Source: an uncultured Clostridia bacterium | GTDB lineage: Bacteria; Bacillota; Clostridia; Oscillospirales; Acutalibacteraceae | Direction of reading: 5' to 3' | Length of the DNA: 13,539 nt | Assembly (NCBI GenBank): GCA_947165615.1 | Contig: CAMVBD010000004.1 | Span: 1-13,539, forward strand | In this document: positions 12,714-13,539 of the stretch, in pieces | Numbering within the stretch: position 1 is the stretch's first letter | How the letters are laid out: the number at the start of each line of letters is the position of its first letter | The notes under the pieces: model-generated | Told to the model about the DNA's origin: nothing | The model's database searches: none | What the model saw: the letters and a program-made list of their open reading frames with translations, nothing else | Position numbers and translations under genes: made by a program

Positions 12714-13235
12714 GGGGCTGTTGACAAAACGGTATTTTTAGCGTGATCAATAAGAAAATGGTTCCAAAAACAGAGGAAAATGGAAGAAGTAATCATAGTA
12801 TAAAGAGGCCTTTACCAGTCTCTTCAGGTTTAAGGCACACGCAGATAGGAGGCATTGCTCTCGCAGCTTGTTTATGCCCCTCTTAAAAGTTTTTTGTAGA
12901 TTGTGACACGCCTTTTGTTGTGCAAAGTTTCCTTCGCACCATATTTGTCTCAACCGTATAGCATCATAGTATTCCGGCGTATTGTTGTTTTTCAGCTGCT
13001 CGTTTTTTTGCTTCTTCATGCATTAGTCTGGTTATTGCCCGTCCTCGTTTGGACTGCCCTATACATTTTTCACGATACGGACAAGATCGACAGTCCTTCA
13101 GGCTTGCTTTGTATATCTTATTTCTGTCTTTTTTGTTGTAACTGGAAAACCTCAGCGTTTTTCCTTTCGGGCAAGTGTAACAATTATTGTCTGCATCATA
13201 CTTGAATTTATCAGGTTCAAAACCTTCTTGGTATG
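12714..13235 (-). mobile_element. IS1182-type element, 3'-end remnant
   Basis: The terminus GGGGCTGTTGACAAA (12714-12728) matches that at 8627-8613. Inward lies the C-terminal part of an IS1182-family transposase read on the - strand. The element breaks off near 13235, just before the terminator hairpin at 13256-13297, so the 5' part of this copy is missing. Confidence 0.8.
12747..13235 (-). pseudogene. IS1182-family transposase, C-terminal fragment with frameshift
   Basis: The first frame encodes YQEGFEPDKFKYDADNN, then CYTCPKGKTLRF and CRSCPYREKCIGQ: the cysteine-rich insert of IS1182 (DDE_Tnp_1_6) transposases. It then passes HEEAKKRAAEKQQ and stops. The family continues in another frame, NNNTPEYYDAIRLRQIWCEG, NFAQQKACHNLQKTFKRG and QCLLSACALNLKRLVKA, carrying the catalytic glutamate region. 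The switch falls at a run of seven A residues on the - strand (13009-13003). Removing one A gives a continuous HEEAKNEQLKNNNTPEYY, so one base was probably inserted there, or transcriptional slippage bridges it. The catalytic N-terminal half is absent, so the gene is dead either way. Confidence 0.85.
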
Positions 13236-13255
13236 TAACGGAGAAAAAAGGCAAT

Positions 13256-13297
13256 AAAAAAAAGACCGAAGTTCTAAAATCATTAGAAATTCGGTCT
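13256..13297 (-). terminator. Strong terminator, - strand
   Basis: AGACCGAA (13263-13270) pairs with TTCGGTCT (13290-13297), with inner TTCTA/TAGAA, and is followed by eight T residues on the - strand. Its client lies upstream, toward the tRNA; only short frames lie between, so it may end the tRNA transcript. Confidence 0.8.
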
Positions 13298-13404
13298 GTA
13301 AGTCGGGAGATATTCAATTTTAAGCGACTAGTCGTTTGCTCGAGTCAGACAAGCCCAAAAAAGTTGCTCTTGATACTCACCTGAAAAAAGAGTCTTTAAA
13401 ACCG

Positions 13405-13434
13405 CGAAAACCCTTGATAAATCAAGGGTTTTCG
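13405..13434. other. Perfect 14-bp hairpin 3' of tRNA-Asn
   Basis: CGAAAACCCTTGAT and ATCAAGGGTTTTCG pair completely around two bases, about 30 nt past the tRNA 3' end. There is no T tract directly after it on the - strand, so it may be a processing or pausing hairpin rather than a full terminator. 13298-13404 holds a 10-bp palindrome CGACTAGTCG (13325-13334) and no gene. Confidence 0.6.
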
Positions 13435-13462
13435 GGTGGGTTGCTATTTTGCGTCCCCATAA

Positions 13463-13538
13463 TGGCGCCTCAAACAGGACTCGAACCTGTGACACCGCGG
13501 TTAACAGCCGCGTGCTCTACCGACTGAGCTATTAAGGC
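13463..13538 (-). tRNA. tRNA-Asn (anticodon GTT)
   Basis: All cloverleaf parts fit: acceptor GCCTTAA/TTGAGGC (one G-U), D arm GCTC/GAGC, anticodon stem CGCGG/CCGCG with loop CTGTTAA, 5-nt variable loop, T arm ACAGG-TTCGAGT-CCTGT, discriminator G, and an encoded CCA at 13463-13465. It is 76 nt including CCA. The discriminator G is usual for bacterial tRNA-Asn. Confidence 0.95.
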
Positions 13539-13539
13539 A

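Noticed and set aside
13325..13334. Attachment site beside tRNA-Asn
   Set aside because: The 10-bp palindrome is not a repeat of the tRNA 3' end, and no integrase gene is in the window.

Overview
The window looks like a piece of an uncultured anaerobic Firmicute of class Clostridia, probably gut-associated. This is inferred from strong AGGAGG-type ribosome binding sites, TTGACA/TATAAT promoters, short lipoboxes, a type I dockerin, XRE and membrane-LuxR regulators, an IS1182-family transposase and a tRNA-Asn with encoded CCA. Most of the DNA is GC-rich, but 7069-8415 and the insertion-sequence remnants are clearly AT-richer. No species call is possible from the sequence alone.

Layout. 14-93 is copy 1 of a repeated hairpin element. 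199-1239(+) is a cytoplasmic CE15-like esterase with a good promoter. Convergent to it, 1295-2187(-) is a two-gene operon of a putative degenerate anti-sigma-type ATPase and a STAS anti-anti-sigma protein. 2465-3710(-) is a tandem pair of small lipoproteins. 3880-5271(-) is a polytopic membrane protein ending in a LuxR helix-turn-helix. 5404-5611 is an array of short hairpins joined by a constant 9-nt linker, followed by copy 2 of the hairpin element (5657-5738). 5775-6458(-) is an XRE regulator with three membrane segments. 6581-6831(+) is a fragment of a glycan-active enzyme gene. 7069-8415 is an AT-rich module: a surface lipoprotein (-) and a 68-residue XRE repressor (+) sharing overlapping divergent promoters with two dyad operators.

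8486-8627 is the 5' end of an IS1182-type element. It is followed by a strongly folded GC-rich segment (8628-8755) and a second hairpin array (8832-8963). 8969-10516(-) is a secreted dockerin protein. Divergent from it, 10676-12442(+) is a double-HTH regulator with a large uncharacterised C-terminal region, whose 3' end runs into a third hairpin array (12412-12476). 12714-13235 is the 3' end of another IS1182-type element carrying a frameshifted transposase. 13463-13538(-) is tRNA-Asn.

The most unusual signal is the set of three linker-hairpin arrays. Each locus has its own constant linker (AATTTAGCT, GCATCAT or TCAACTCA, read on one strand) between stems that vary in sequence but keep pairing. 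The loops are mostly GCA, GAA or GTAA when read on the same strand as the linker. I do not recognise this as a named repeat class. No genome-wide search or folding run could be made here.
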